A DNA stretch of 64,000 bases, taken from the NCBI GenBank assembly GCA_947359465.1, contig OX375872.1, forward strand, positions 77,481,100-77,545,099, read 5' to 3'. The notes below the pieces were generated by a model that had not been told where the DNA came from, searched no databases, and saw only the letters and a program-made list of their open reading frames with translations. Below are positions 23,504-34,105 of the stretch, in pieces. The DNA comes from Metellina segmentata (lineage: Eukaryota > Arthropoda > Arachnida > Araneae > Tetragnathidae). The position numbers and the translations under genes were made by a program. Position 1 is the stretch's first letter; every line of letters begins with the position of its first letter.

Positions 23504-23519
23504 TTTGATATAATTTTAA

Positions 23520-23699
23520 CTATGTACCATATGTAACTCCATAAATAATGCAGAATATAGTAAATGTAACAGGAAATAAGAATCTAGAAATTAAATCAAT
23601 TATATGTGCAGTCGGCTTTTCGTATAACTTCCACTTTGTCTGCTTCCAAGCTGTCTTGTGAGACTTCCTTCTACCGCTGACAGCTGAATTTGTATCTCC
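23520..23699 (-). CDS. Channel exon 6: end of TM3-TM4 loop, TM4, stop
   Basis: Acceptor ctctcattttag, then a basic loop segment (GRRKSHK, KWKLYEKP) and TM4 reading HIIDLISRFLFPVTFTIFC, with the family's ID-x2-SR-x2-FP pattern, ending in TAG at 23520-23522. Phase 0, matching exon 5. Confidence 0.85.
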   Translation of the reverse strand, partial: GDTNSAVSGRRKSHKTAWKQTKWKLYEKPTAHIIDLISRFLFPVTFTIFCIIYGVTYGT

Positions 23700-26600
23700 C
23701 TAAAATGAGAGGAAAGTCAGAGTTACCTATCTAGGTATTATTCACATTCGCGGGTGGAAACATTTCCGTTGAAATGCAACCCATTGAAGGCATTTCATTT
23801 TTCTCAGATTTAACTCCGTTTTGAACTGAAGGAAGGTAGATGGTTGAATTTACGTCGCACTGGAGCAACGAAACGGACCATTGACGACTGTCCCGAAGGT
23901 AAAGATCCAAGGACACCTCGTAATTTGATATCACGGTCAGATGACGAGGTTAATACCCGAACTGGCGCCCCACTCACCAAACTTTCACACACCATGCCAA
24001 TGTGAAATCAATGTGTGCAGATTCTCAAGAATTAAGCCAGATAAGGATCTGAAAGTCCAAGCCCCCACGTCCAGAAGAGTGGGCATTTATCCCAATACAA
24101 ATTACGTTGTGATATTCTTTAAAAAAATAATTAAATTAGCGGTTGTCTTAAATAAATCTGATGAAATTATCTGATTTTTACGTGTAGTAATAACTCTTCA
24201 AAAATAACAAGAGGCAAACCGAGTCTCAGGAGATTTGCCCACTGCGCTAGCAACCTGCTAGCTGTACGCAGTGCAGGTACAATTCCTGTAACTTACCTTA
24301 GGGGAGTATTTCTCTCTTCTATACCAGAAACTCGGTCCAAAGACAGTCTTGTACACTCGGACTGGCGTTAAATCTTACTTGGCCTCAAATGTGCTCGCTT
24401 GAAGTGGTAATCCTCCTTCTTCACAATTCTAACGTTGAAGATATTTCTGTACGAATCGTCACCACCTATGCGTAGCAAGTGCCAAAGTATCAAGTGCCTT
24501 TTGAGCTTGTAATAGATGCTACATATCTCTCACGACGATGAGTAGAACCTTTTTCTATGCATTGTCTCCAAATACGCATATTTGTCTTCGCGTTCCAACG
24601 AGAGTAGTGATATCACGATACTATAAACCGCCTTCTCTCAACATTTGTCTGCATGCGCTTCATACAGTTTGCATACTCAGCTGAAATTGTACAAATTGGA
24701 TTTTCCGTAATTGCAACACTTTCTTGATGTTGAATTTTCAATGAACTGCACTGTATATATGAAGCAACTTAAGAGCCATACTTGTCCATTCTCATTAATA
24801 TACTCAAGTTGGCGCCATGTGTACACGCTTATTTACAATAGTTTTCACTATGTTTTGGATAACAATATTACGTATTCAATAAAATAATATTCAAAACTTT
24901 TAAATTCCCTGTTTGCTTTTGTTTAAATTGTTTGAGCTATGGGCTCATCATCATAACGTATTTTTTCTAATATAGATGACAGCACTAATCACTCCAATGA
25001 TATCACGCGATTTTTCAATTTCCGTACGATGTCCTTATTTTTCCCAAGTTTCTATATCGCTACAAAGTAGAAATGAATGGAAGTGTTATTTCACAACAAG
25101 AGTGTTAATAGTTATATTCAAATTTTCGATAATAGTCAGTATTTACTGCAAATATTAAGTCTTTATTTCAGTTAAGAACTAACGAACAGTTAGAGACTAA
25201 ATTTATCTATGATTATTAACTCTTAGAAATTGGCACTAATGGTTGATTTTAGAAGTGTTGTAAACTGTTTATATAAATTAACCATTAAAATACTTTAAAA
25301 AATTAGTACCTTAAACTTTTTTATGTTTATCAAATACTTTTTCAAAAATTCCAAACTTTATTTAAAATTTAATTGGATTTAAATGCTTTTCTTTTTCCCA
25401 AACAGCAGTTTTCGGTTCCTGTTAATATTTTCGATAACAGTTGCAAACTTACTTTGCAATAACACTGCTATTTTAGCTTGTATCGCAATAACATCCAATC
25501 TTTACTTCATTCTTCCCAGCTGTTAGGGAATCTGAAACTCGGTGCTTTAAATCAGCTGTAAAAATTTCTCATTTCTCATTACTTAGATTCATCTTTACAT
25601 TTTTTTTACGAATTCGCGCGCGCTTTCGGTGAGATGCAATTTGTGTCCCAAGCATTTAAGAATATTCTTTCTATGGGAAATTGAAAGTGATAAATGAATG
25701 AGTAAAAAAATACATTTTTGATTACGTGTAAAATAAATTTTTACAAAGTGATAGGTCTTCAATTTTTTAAAAAGACTTTAAGTGTCCTTTATATCAGTGC
25801 TCCCCAACCTTTTTATCGCCGCGGACCGGATCAACGTTTGATAATTTTAACGCGACCCTCTGAGGGGGGGGTGATTGTTTATATTTTAAATTGTTTTGAT
25901 TTAATAATTTTAATTTAATTGTATTTAAACATGCCTTCAAAAAAATACAGTTACACCAAAAAATGAATATAAAGTGATTTAACATTTTAAATCACTAGAA
26001 CGCCAAATCAACGAGAACCCTGAGCTTGTTTCTTTGCAACGAGACGGTTTCATCTGGGGGTAGTAGGATACAATGACACCCGAAGTGTGTTTCGTATGTC
26101 CAGTTTATTCCGTTGTTTGGGTTGCTGTCACTGCAGAAAACCCCGATTCACACAAATAGGTTGTCGGAAATGGCAAATAAGGATTTAAGTGCTGTGGTGG
26201 CAATCTCAGGGTATTCCGACATGACTTTATTCAGAACACCGGCAGAGTTATTGTCTCGACGTAGTTTTAAGGCCGCCTTCATTTGCAATCTCCAACAGTT
26301 GATCTTCTTCTTGCACAGACATGCTAGATTCGCATGATTTGTTGACAAATGGGTCGCGGATCCATTCCTTACTATTAGTTCGTGGGGTTTTTTGTGCTTG
26401 GAAAGTAGCGCTCGAACTCTTTTAAAAGCAAAGACAGGTGATCATGCACCAACTGGAAGAATTAATGTTTAGGCTCAGTCTCGCCTAAAATCCGCACTAA
26501 TGTCTAAAACATGTCCAAAATGCCTCTGTTCACACGCCGTCCCCAGAACTTCAGTTTGGCTTTAAATGCAGCTACTTTGTCTGCCAACATCAAAACAGTT

Positions 26601-29600
26601 GTCACATTTGTCAAAATTGGAAAATAGAGACTTACAGAATTCAGAAATCATAATTGAAGCTCTAGTAACAGAACAAATTTCAAGTTCTGATTTACCGCCT
26701 CCTAATTTGAGTGGACATTTCATAGATAAGAACCGCACAAACAGGAGATAAATACACCACAGTAAATAAAATGGAAATAATTTAATGTTCCTTGGGCGGC
26801 CCGGTATCATTTGATCCACGGACCGGTACCGGTCCGCGGCCCGGGGGTTGGGGACCACTGCTTTATATGATTAAGAATGCAATCTATTTAGTTCTGCGTT
26901 TAAGAGCATTTTGTCCATGAGAAATTTGAGAATAGGAGTAAAAATAACGTACAGTAAAATATATTTCTACAAGGTGAAGGGTTTTCACTCATGAAGTTAA
27001 TCTAAAATACTGTTTAACAGTGTCATTTAAAAGGTTAAGAATACCATTTATTAAAAATATTTTGAAACTGGTAATTTGAAAATGAAAACTAAAGTAGTAA
27101 AACACCAAAATTTTTATCACCAAATGCATTTTTGCAATGTATTAATCTTCATCCATAAATTTTTTAAAACCTTTTTAGTAGTGTCCATTGAAGGATTAAG
27201 AATGCATTCCATCTATATATGAGCTTAAGACAATTTTTTCCCATGGGTAATTTGAAAATGACAAGTTAAAGAGTAAAAAGTATCTACATTTTTTTTGTAC
27301 TTGCAAAATACTTTTCTACAAGGTGATAAATCTTCACCCTTAAAATTACAAAAATTAGTTATGTATTTTAAAGGGTTAAGAATGCATTCTATTAAGTTCC
27401 GCTTTTATTAACCCTCCTGGTGGTTGTCATGGCGAAATATATTGTCATTAGAAAACCATTAGTAGATCTTGATGGACGAGATTCTCATCATTAGTAGAAA
27501 ACTGACCAGATATTGATGATCGAGATATATCATCATTAGATGAAAAAACTGAGCGGATCTTGATCTTGTCATCATTAAAAAATCGACAGTAATTAGTCGT
27601 AGTACAGATCTTAATAACGAGATATCTCGTCATTAGCAAAATTGGTCAGATCTTGATGGACGAGGTATCTTGTCGAAACCACTTGGAGGGTGAAGAGCGT
27701 TTTTTCTATGGATTCTTTTAAAATGTATTCAAGATTCCTTCACACTCACCCGCACAGACGACCCCTGCTCGCTCTGTTTCTGCATTTGCTTGACCAGACT
27801 AATGACGATCGCATACTCAAGCAAGCTGAAGAACACGAATGCTATGCACGAAGACAGCCATATGTTCAGCGCAACGATGTACGAGACATTAGGCATCTGG
27901 GATTGATACTGCTTCGTGATGATGGTCAGTAAAGACGTCACCCCCATAGTGATCCTGGCAGGGACTGCTTCCGGAGGAATCCAGAAAGTGAGCATGGACA
28001 TAAGGACTATGAGGACGGTGGGGATGTAAGTGTTGATAATGAAGTAACCGCTTCTTCGTGTCAAAATGAAGTACACTTGAACGCAACTGAAAAACTCTGT
28101 GAAAGAAGAAATGTCAATACAACAGCATCCATATCTACAGTGTGTGCCAAAAGTCACGAAGTGGTTTCAATGTTTTTAGTAACTTTTTGTTTAAAGTTTA
28201 CAATATCGTAGAATTTTATGCAGTATCTACAAGATACAAATTTACACTAGTTGTGAAAAATCAAACATTTTAAATGGTGTTCATTTTCTGCTTCGCGCAA
28301 TTGGGCCCTCTCGAAGTCGGTTTTCACGACACTTCCTCAGTGTTTCAGGTTCCAGTGCCCCGATTTCAACCCGAATATAGTTATTCAGCTGTTGGAGTGT
28401 CTGAGGATTGATAACATAAACTTTGTCTTCGAGGTAACTCCATAGGAAGATATCGAGTTGGTTGTTCTGGCGCGGAACCATATTTGGTCAAACTGCGCCA
28501 AGCACGAGACAACGTCAAGTTAAAAATGTCGTGAAAGGGGAAGAAAGAGCCATTGAGGAACAGATTAGTGGATAAAGCAAACAAGATAGCTTGAGTATAA
28601 GACAGTATATAAACCCCATGGGAATAGAAAAGATCACTATAGTACCTCGGGTTCGTGAAGCCCGTGAACACTTAATGGAGATGCCCCTCCCCCGGAAGGC
28701 CGTAGAACTCGTGAGTTGTCAGATCTGGAGAATGCGCAAACAGGGCGTGAGCTGCCTATACGTGGAAGGTCGCTTACCGAACCCAGTTCCTTAAAACGAC
28801 CAATCAAACGTCTGATCATTTGATTCGCTTGGAAAATCTTTCACGACATAATGTCGACGATTTGCTCATTGGGTCAGAATTATTGATTCTCGAGTTTGAT
28901 AGTTGTTAAATGTCACAATATGTATTCGCTGTTTGGTCGTGAATTTTTCCACGGATAATCTCAAAGGTCTTTATAAAATACCCGTAGAAAAAGGTAGTAG
29001 GTCTGAAGTTTTAGTAACTTTTAATGATTCTTTTAAATCATTAAAAGTTACTAAAACTTCAGACCTTTCGTGACTTTCGGCACAACATGCTTATAATATC
29101 ATCGGAATTAAAGCTTTTACCTCCATACAAGTGAGTATCACATCTGGAAATGGTCATATTACCCAATTCGAATTGAGGCAGATTCATTAGACGACTGAGG
29201 CGTATCGATTCTGGATGCCTCCAGTTTAACTCAAGGTCTGTTGAAGGATTCATCACTTAAAACATACGAATAACAAATGTTAGACTCCGTTCGCACCTTT
29301 CAGTTCATAACATGTGTGATTTGCAGAAATGCATAAAGACAAAAGGTGTTGGATGTTAGACAGAACACAAAATGCAAAAATATTGTCAAACCCTCTATTT
29401 GTCGCGGGTCCTTTTTTAACAAATGGGATCGCGGTGCATTGTGGCAGGATGATGCGCTACAGACAATGACACAGCCAAAATACAATTAAAATAACATTCC
29501 ATTAAACATATGAATTACACTATTTGCTTCATTTTAGCACGGATTTGTGTTCCTTGCTTGTGGGCCCTGTATAAAGAGAATTAGAGGCTCACGGATCAAT

Positions 29601-32600
29601 TCAAAACGACCGGCGACGGCGCGCCAAAAATACCTTCCTTCGATTCGAGTGTTTGAAACCTTCTCTTGTCCCTGCAGTTTGAGGGACAATTAATTAGCGA
29701 CGAGGCCATTGAACACCCCTTAACAGTATTTCGACGGGAAAGATATCTGCAAAAGATATGTTAGAATTTTCGACCAGTGGTCGGGGTGGTTATGGTGGAA
29801 GGGCCACATTTAGCCAAGTTGCACCTATAGGTGTGAAAGATAAGTAGACTGAGCATTGGTACTGAAAGAAGCTTCAGAAAGTTTGACCAACATATCGACT
29901 AGTAGTCACGTGACTGCTCTGTGAAAAATAAACTCTGTTGGCCGATTTGGCATCTTATGACAGGGTATGCGTGCGAATGTTCATTTTATGGAGCGGCGAC
30001 AAAAATGGTGGAGTCGCAAACTCTACTACTATGTCACGGGGACCAATCTGATGATGAATTGATGGGAGCTTTCTCCCGTCCCATGGACCAATCAGGTGAT
30101 GAATATTCGTTTCCACTTTGCTAAGGAACGAGTCAGAGTCACGTTACGACTGGTTTTGGTCACATGATCATGGGTACATGAAAAGGTTACCATTACTCAC
30201 TCTACTGATATAATTTCTTTATGGTTGCACTAAACAACGTCAAATAAACGGATATACACACAGGGAAAGCTTTGCTGGCACAGAAGAGAAAATACACAGA
30301 GAGAGAAATCGAACTTGAGCCGCCCATGACGTGCAGGCTACTTGCGCATTGGTCAAACACCCGAAACCAAGGCGTCCGTCTGGTGCTCAGTGGAAAACCT
30401 ACTGGCGGTTGCTACCTGTTGACTACTGACCGTTATGGATAAGTCATAATCTGTGAGGCACTCAACGTTTTCTTTCCAACTTACACACATATTTTTTACT
30501 CCTTTGTAAATACGTATACATTTAGGACACACTAAAATGTATTTAACTATAAAAATATTCATTTTTATTACTATTCTTTTCATTGCGTAACGATGAAAAA
30601 CATTGTAAAAAAAGAGATCATGCAACTGTTAGGACCAGCGCGACTAAAAGAGGATTAATCACAAATTAGGTTAAGTATAAACTTACGAGCAATGATCGAT
30701 ACTCCACAAAATTGACTGTCGTGCGGGTATTTGGTCATATCCATGTCGCAACTTAGTTCCAGAGTCACTCTAAGGATTTTAAATAGTTATTTGAACTTGT
30801 ACATCATTGCACGGTATATAAAACTGTCATTAATAGACCTACTGTTGCACATAATTCTTGTTAAAACAAATACTATGATAGGATCGCTGTGTAATAAAAC
30901 TGAATTACTGTTTATTTTGCATAAAAGTATTTATAAATGACTCAAGTACACTATCTTAACCCTCTAGCGTTTCGGCGAGATATATCATCCAAGATCTGGT
31001 CAATTTTGCTAATGACGAGATGTTTTGTCGAGACAATTCTGCCTTAATCGAAAGGGTAGTGAAAATCCAAATGAGAAAAACAAATTGTCCCTTACCCAGA
31101 ACTGGTGACAGTTTAGAAGAGGTTTTTGCACCAGATGCTGGTCACTACAAGGTAGTTTTCGACGCTAAGTTAATCACAAGGAGGGATAATATGTAGATTA
31201 CCTGTAACAGGCATGGAATCACGGAAATAAACTATAGTAAACGTTGGTACGGATGACAATCGTTAACTAACTGTAATCCATCAGTTATATTTGTTTTTAA
31301 CAAGTAACGCAATCATGCAAAGCTATATAGTACATATTTGCAATAAAGAAAATATCAAATATAAATTCACAGGCTTGCATTCCTAAAAGGCGTGGTAAAA
31401 CAAATTTATCGGAAATAGTCACATCGTTCATGAATAATTGAGAATGCTGACTTTTGCTTATCTTAAAATGCATCACTTATTGTCAAATTAAAAGTAACTA
31501 GTTGTCTTGACGATGTATCTCGTTATTAACAAAAACCATTAACAAATCTCGATGGACCAGATAACTCGTCATTTGCAAAATTGGTCAGATCTTGATGAAC
31601 GAGATATCTCATCGAAACCACTTGAAGGGTTAAAGCGTGGTAGGGTGCAACAAAAGAAATATTTCCTTTTAAAGAATGTGTGTCTGTAATTGTTGCGCGT
31701 AAAAGTGTAAGAGTGCTACCCTTGGCGGTTTGTATATCATTCTTTTATTAACCTCGTTATTCGCAACGCGCATTTTATCAGTATTTAATCCAGGGATATA
31801 TGACATGTATCTAACGTTGGAGTTGACAATGAAAACTGAAGAGGTGCTCAAGACTTTACAGTATACGCTTTCCTAATAGGCGATGAATGTCAAATATTTG
31901 AGCACTTGCATCCTCATCTACATGAAACAGACACATTTAACCCTCAATACGATGGGTTGGTTCAAACCTAGGCAGGCTATGTGCAACAGTTGAATTCTTA
32001 ACCCTCCGTTTTCTTCGATATATCTCGTCTGACCAATTTTGTTAATTCTTGATGCTATATCTCGTCATCAACATACTGTCGATTTTTTTTCTTCGACGAG
32101 ATCAAGATCTGGTTAGTTTTCTTCTAATGACGAGATATCGCGTCTATCAAAATATGGTCAGTTTTGAGAACAACGATATACCTCGTCGAGACAACCACCA
32201 GTAGTTAATGCAATTCCACAATGGAATTCTGTAGATTTGATATCGTTATCATTTCTTTATCTTTTCACGTTCATCACATATGCTAAGCTTCATTCCGATC
32301 GATCACTAAATTCGGAGTGTGTCGATTATTTTGGCACAGGGTGTACAGTGAATATACTTATGAAATTAGAACAAAACACTGCGCCCATTGCAGTACAAAA
32401 CACGTTGCACTTGTACTGGACTCATGTATGATTCGAGACATATCATCAAAGGAGGTCGTGTAGGAGATTCTGGTTACTAAGGCAGAGTATACAGTGAAAA
32501 ATACTTATGAATTTAAAACTTTGAATATTGCGCACATTACAGAAAAAACCCCGTTACACTTATACTGGACCCATGTAGGCTTCGGGCCATGACATCAAAA

Positions 32601-33673
32601 GAGGCCCTAAGGGATCCTGGTCTTATAGTAGTCATATTTGTTGATTATTACTATTGAAAGGGACTTTAAAATGATTATATCAAATACATACAAAACGAAA
32701 GTCTTTCAGATTTTTAAACAGATTGGGGATATTAGACAGAATGTAGGGGGGGGGGTTTCATGCAACTATCTAATAATAATATTTGATTATTATTTCATTA
32801 ATGAACATTGTTTTATTAACAAACGTACCAAAGCTGTTAAGCATTGGTAAATTTGTTTTGAACTTTATTAGTTTGAGTTACGTACGTTTACAAACATATT
32901 AGTAGTACGTTTACAAGCGTTTTAGTAGTACGTTTGAAACTTTTTATTAGTTCAGATGTAACTAATAACGTGACTATTAATTTAAAAATCCTAAAATAGA
33001 AATGGCACAAACAGTCTCAACTAAAATTAAATACCATGTGCGATTTTTGATGCTTGCGAAGGTCCTTCAGTGGTCTGAGAACAGAGTGGTCCTAGTTAAG
33101 ATACAGATCATATAAAACCAAATAAAGGAGACAAAAAGTATGTTCTAGTTCGGCACATAGGAAGGACCATCCATTTTACTCTACCGAAATGTGCACACAC
33201 TTAAATTACGTGCATTCATAGTTAAGAAAAGAAGTGTCACTCGAATGAATACCTTCCAGAGAAGCAAATTGTCCTGTTTCGCATGAACCAGTAGAATACG
33301 GTTGGTATGACCCACTGCTGCAGCTTCGTGTCCAGTGCGTTTTTAAACCAAAGTTTGGGGGTCCAGATTTCCGTCGCCCAAGAATCATCGAGGACTATTT
33401 TGGCGCGGTCCTCAGGTAATCTCGAAGGAAAAACTAACCTATTGTCCGTCCATCGCAGATGCAGAAAACAGTCCATTTTAAAATTCTGCAAAGGAAAGAA
33501 ATCTATTACACGAACCTACATAAATTTAATTGAACTAACAGAATATATTTCAATAAATGTTTTATTTTACCTGAATAGTGGAGACTATATTTACTTACCA
33601 TACAGTGGCTTAAAATTGGAAATACTATAAGAAGTGCAAGTAAAACCACTTTTACTGCATATTCAGTGACCAT
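23520..33673 (-). CDS. Cys-loop ligand-gated chloride channel subunit (six exons, 344 residues)
   Basis: Exons 33673-33599, 33485-33253, 30769-30687, 29237-29121, 28096-27750 and 23699-23520 join with matching phases (0,2,1,1,0) into 345 codons including stop. Family landmarks: signal peptide (1-24), WTDNRL, WTPKLWFKN, the Cys-loop C110-x13-C124 (CDMDMTKYPHDSQFC), the second disulphide C163-x10-C174 found in glycine, glutamate and histamine chloride channels, TM1 (~187-209), TM2 with PAR at 215-217 (anion-selective), TM3 (~240-267), a short cytoplasmic loop and TM4 (~317-340). It would form a pentameric anion channel in the plasma membrane; the ligand cannot be told. Oddity: no helix 1/strand 1 region (about 50 residues) between signal peptide and NFKMDCFL. 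Introns are full of transposons. The signal exon is the least certain part. Confidence 0.85.
23840..24012 (-). repeat. SINE body fragment
   Basis: Shared body in reverse (acgtcgcactggagcaacg, cacggtcagatgacgagg); the head is missing. It lies in the last intron of the channel gene. Confidence 0.65.
24013..25649. other. Intron sequence of the channel gene, mostly unique
   Basis: AT-rich, no exon-like frame found. 24190-24300 resembles the head of SINE family 3 (cactgcgctagcaacctgc) and 24330-24425 a family 2 linker (ttggcctcaaatgtgctcgc). Confidence 0.4.
25795..26860 (-). mobile_element. hAT element, internally deleted, with 8-bp target duplication
   Basis: Ends CAGTGCTCCCCAACC and GGTTGGGGACCACTG, each followed inward by CGCGGACCGG-type sequence; flanked by the 8-bp direct repeat CTTTATAT (25787-25794 and 26861-26868), exactly the hAT rule. 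At 1,066 bp it retains only scraps of transposase. Confidence 0.93.
26148..26348 (-). pseudogene. hAT transposase fragment (C-terminal dimerisation region)
   Basis: Contains YPEIATTALKSLFAISDNLF, which fits the conserved 'YP-x-L-x3-A-x2-LL' block preceding the C-terminal hAT dimerisation domain. No start, no catalytic residues. The neighbouring open frame 26562-26858 runs into the terminal repeat and is only partly coding in origin. Confidence 0.55.
27408..27694. mobile_element. Palindromic TTAA-type MITE, copy D
   Basis: Left end TTAACCCTCCTGGTGGTTGT at 27408; right end CACTTGGAGGG then TGAA (27691-27694, one change from TTAA). Carries the palindrome ACGAGATATCTCGT near 27617. It sits ~55 bp inside intron 5, next to the donor of channel exon 5. 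Confidence 0.88.
27750..28096 (-). CDS. Channel exon 5: TM1-TM3
   Basis: Acceptor tttcacag; starts with two bases completing Glu170, then FFSCVQVYFILTRRSGYF, TM1, the TM2 stretch PPEAVPARITMGVTSLL and TM3 ending SLLEYAIVISL. Donor CGG|GTGAGT at 27750/27749, phase 0. The open frame beyond 28096 and below 27750 is intron. Confidence 0.93.
28281..28481 (-). pseudogene. C-terminal fragment of mariner-type transposase
   Basis: FLWSYLEDKVYVINPQTLQ and IGALEPETLRKCRENRL match the conserved 'FLWGYLK-KVY' and 'I-x4-L' end of IS630/mariner transposases. The catalytic domain is deleted. Confidence 0.65.
28490..28740 (-). repeat. SINE family 3, diverged
   Basis: Shares 'tttggtcaaactgcgccaag', 'acgagacaacgtcaag' and 'cgtgaagcccgtgaacactt' with the copy at 52890-53320. 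It interrupts the mariner remnant. Confidence 0.55.
28999..29066. repeat. Perfect 31-bp inverted repeat with 6-nt loop
   Basis: 28999-29029 (aggtctgaagttttagtaac...) is the exact reverse complement of 29036-29066. It belongs to the right terminal repeat of the mariner remnant, duplicated head to head, ~55 bp from the donor of channel exon 4. Confidence 0.95.
29121..29237 (-). CDS. Channel exon 4: loop C region of the ligand-binding domain
   Basis: Acceptor ttcaacag; completes His131, then LELNWRHPESIRLSRLMNLP and QFELGNMTISRCDTHLYG. LPQF-x-L is the family signature before loop C, and Cys163 is the first cysteine of the second disulphide. NMT is a sequon. Donor G|GTAAAA, phase 1. Confidence 0.88.
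29825..30223. mobile_element. hAT-type MITE (short member of the 45661-48631 family)
   Basis: Flanked by GTTGCACC / GTTGCACT (29818-29825, 30224-30231), an 8-bp target duplication with one change. It splits a family 3 SINE whose left and right parts flank it. The ends share AGTAGACTGAGCAT, CATGATCATGTGACCAAAA and GTCACGTGA with the larger element at 45661-48631. Confidence 0.75.
30224..30350 (-). repeat. SINE family 3, right part (left part 29786-29817)
   Basis: 'acaacgtcaaataaacggat', 'ctggcacagaagagaaaata' and a degraded tRNA-like head. Interrupted by the hAT MITE. Confidence 0.6.
30687..30769 (-). CDS. Channel exon 3: the Cys-loop
   Basis: An 83-bp exon between acceptor atccttag and donor GCTC|GTAAGT encoding VTLELSCDMDMTKYPHDSQF then CGVSIIA. 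The 13 residues between the two cysteines are diagnostic for the family; PHD is the chloride-channel variant. The small size explains why it lacks a long open frame. Phase 2 in, phase 1 out, matching both neighbours. Confidence 0.92.
30956..31220. mobile_element. Longer relative of the palindromic MITE (second copy)
   Basis: TTAACCCTCTAG at 30956, two palindrome blocks, then 'tgtcgagacaattctgcctt' followed by ~180 bp shared with 8060-8270. In this copy a frame reads RKTNCPLPRTGDSLEEVFAP and DAGHYKVVFDAKLITRRDN from about 31073; whether it was ever coding is unknown. Intron 2 of the channel gene. Confidence 0.5.
31497..31633. mobile_element. Palindromic TTAA-type MITE, copy E (partial)
   Basis: Right end CACTTGAAGGG-TTAA at 31630-31633 is intact; the left end is worn. 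Contains gaacgagatatctcatcgaa. Confidence 0.7.
31998..32208. mobile_element. Palindromic TTAA-type MITE, copy F
   Basis: TTAACCCTCCG at 31998; right end accaccagtag-TTAA at 32205-32208. Internal gacgagatatcgcgtc. Inverted relative to copies D and E. Confidence 0.8.
32320..32630. repeat. Two-copy tandem duplication (~150-bp unit)
   Basis: 32335-32480 and 32485-32630 share 'gtacagtgaa-ata-ctta', 'cacttgtactggactcatgt' (one or two changes) and 'catcaaa-gaggcc'. No gene; the frame upstream (from a TTG at 32237) looks hydrophobic but has no ATG. Confidence 0.7.
33253..33485 (-). CDS. Channel exon 2: ligand-binding domain core
   Basis: Acceptor tttgcag, then NFKMDCFLHLRWTDNRL (fits the family's W-x-D-x-RL), DDSWATEIWTPKLWFKNA (fits IW-x-PD-x-FF-x-N) and VFYWFMRNRTICFSG. 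NRT is a sequon. Donor GGAAG|GTATTC. Phase 0 in, phase 2 out. Confidence 0.88.
33599..33673 (-). CDS. Channel exon 1: signal peptide
   Basis: ATG at 33673 opens MVTEYAVKVVLLALLIVFPI, a strong signal-peptide core, then LSHCM and a donor ATG|GTAAGT. The following intron is only 113 bp, and phase 0 matches exon 2. It directly precedes exon 2, leaving no room for the usual N-terminal helix of the family. Confidence 0.65.
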
Positions 33674-33760
33674 AATTAAAAGAGGTGTTTAGAACCTGAT
33701 AGTAAATCGATTGGACCAAACCCAATCAAAGTTGATGTAAATACCATTAAGATCAGGGTG

Positions 33761-33815
33761 GGTCGTGTTTTATGGCGCATGGGTCATATTCGGCCATGCG
33801 CCATAAAACACGACC
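33761..33815. repeat. Perfect 22-bp inverted repeat within SINE family 3 sequence
   Basis: ggtcgtgttttatggcgcat gg at 33761-33782 is exactly reverse-complemented at 33794-33815, with an 11-nt loop. Derived from a head-to-head pair of family 3 SINE ends; a SINE fragment continues to ~33910. Confidence 0.93.
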
Positions 33816-34105
33816 AATGCAAGACAACACCAAGTAATGGATACACACACAAGGAAAGATTTATTGATATAGAAGACAGAAATACACCAGGGTAAGATAT
33901 ACAGCAAATCAAACCTTCAGATCGTGGAGGTTTGGCATCACTTACAGATGAGTTTAATGTTATTCTTGCTTGTGTTTCTAAAACTGAATACTCTGAACAG
34001 TATATTCTAGTGAAAAACGCAGTATATATCCTTTATATATAATTTGTCTAACGTGCAGGGTTATTTGGTCTTTCACAAAGTGGTTAAATTATTCACGTAT
34101 TCTTG

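Larger units (their letters stand above)
25650..27400. repeat. Divergent tandem array (~165-bp units) interrupted by a hAT element
   Basis: Units begin with 'ttaagaatgcat'-like sequence near 25660, 26872, 27040, 27199 and 27379 and contain 'tctacaaggtgataaatctt'. The first two units are separated by the hAT insertion at 25795-26860. Intronic. Confidence 0.6.
28141..29088 (-). mobile_element. Mariner/IS630-type transposon remnant with SINE inside
   Basis: Inverted ends: tgtgccaaaagtcacgaag at 28141 and its partner ttcgtgactttcggcaca at 29066-29088, both continuing inward with TTTTAGTAACTTTT. Inside, on the minus strand, an N-terminal HTH piece (MIRRLIGRFKELGSVSDLPR) and a C-terminal transposase piece (WSYLEDKVYVINPQTLQQLN) are separated by a family 3 SINE. 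Located in intron 4 of the channel gene. Confidence 0.7.

Noticed and set aside
32237..32431. Hydrophobic start-like frame resembling a signal peptide
   Set aside because: It begins with TTG rather than ATG, has no donor in a sensible place, and overlaps a non-coding two-copy duplication.
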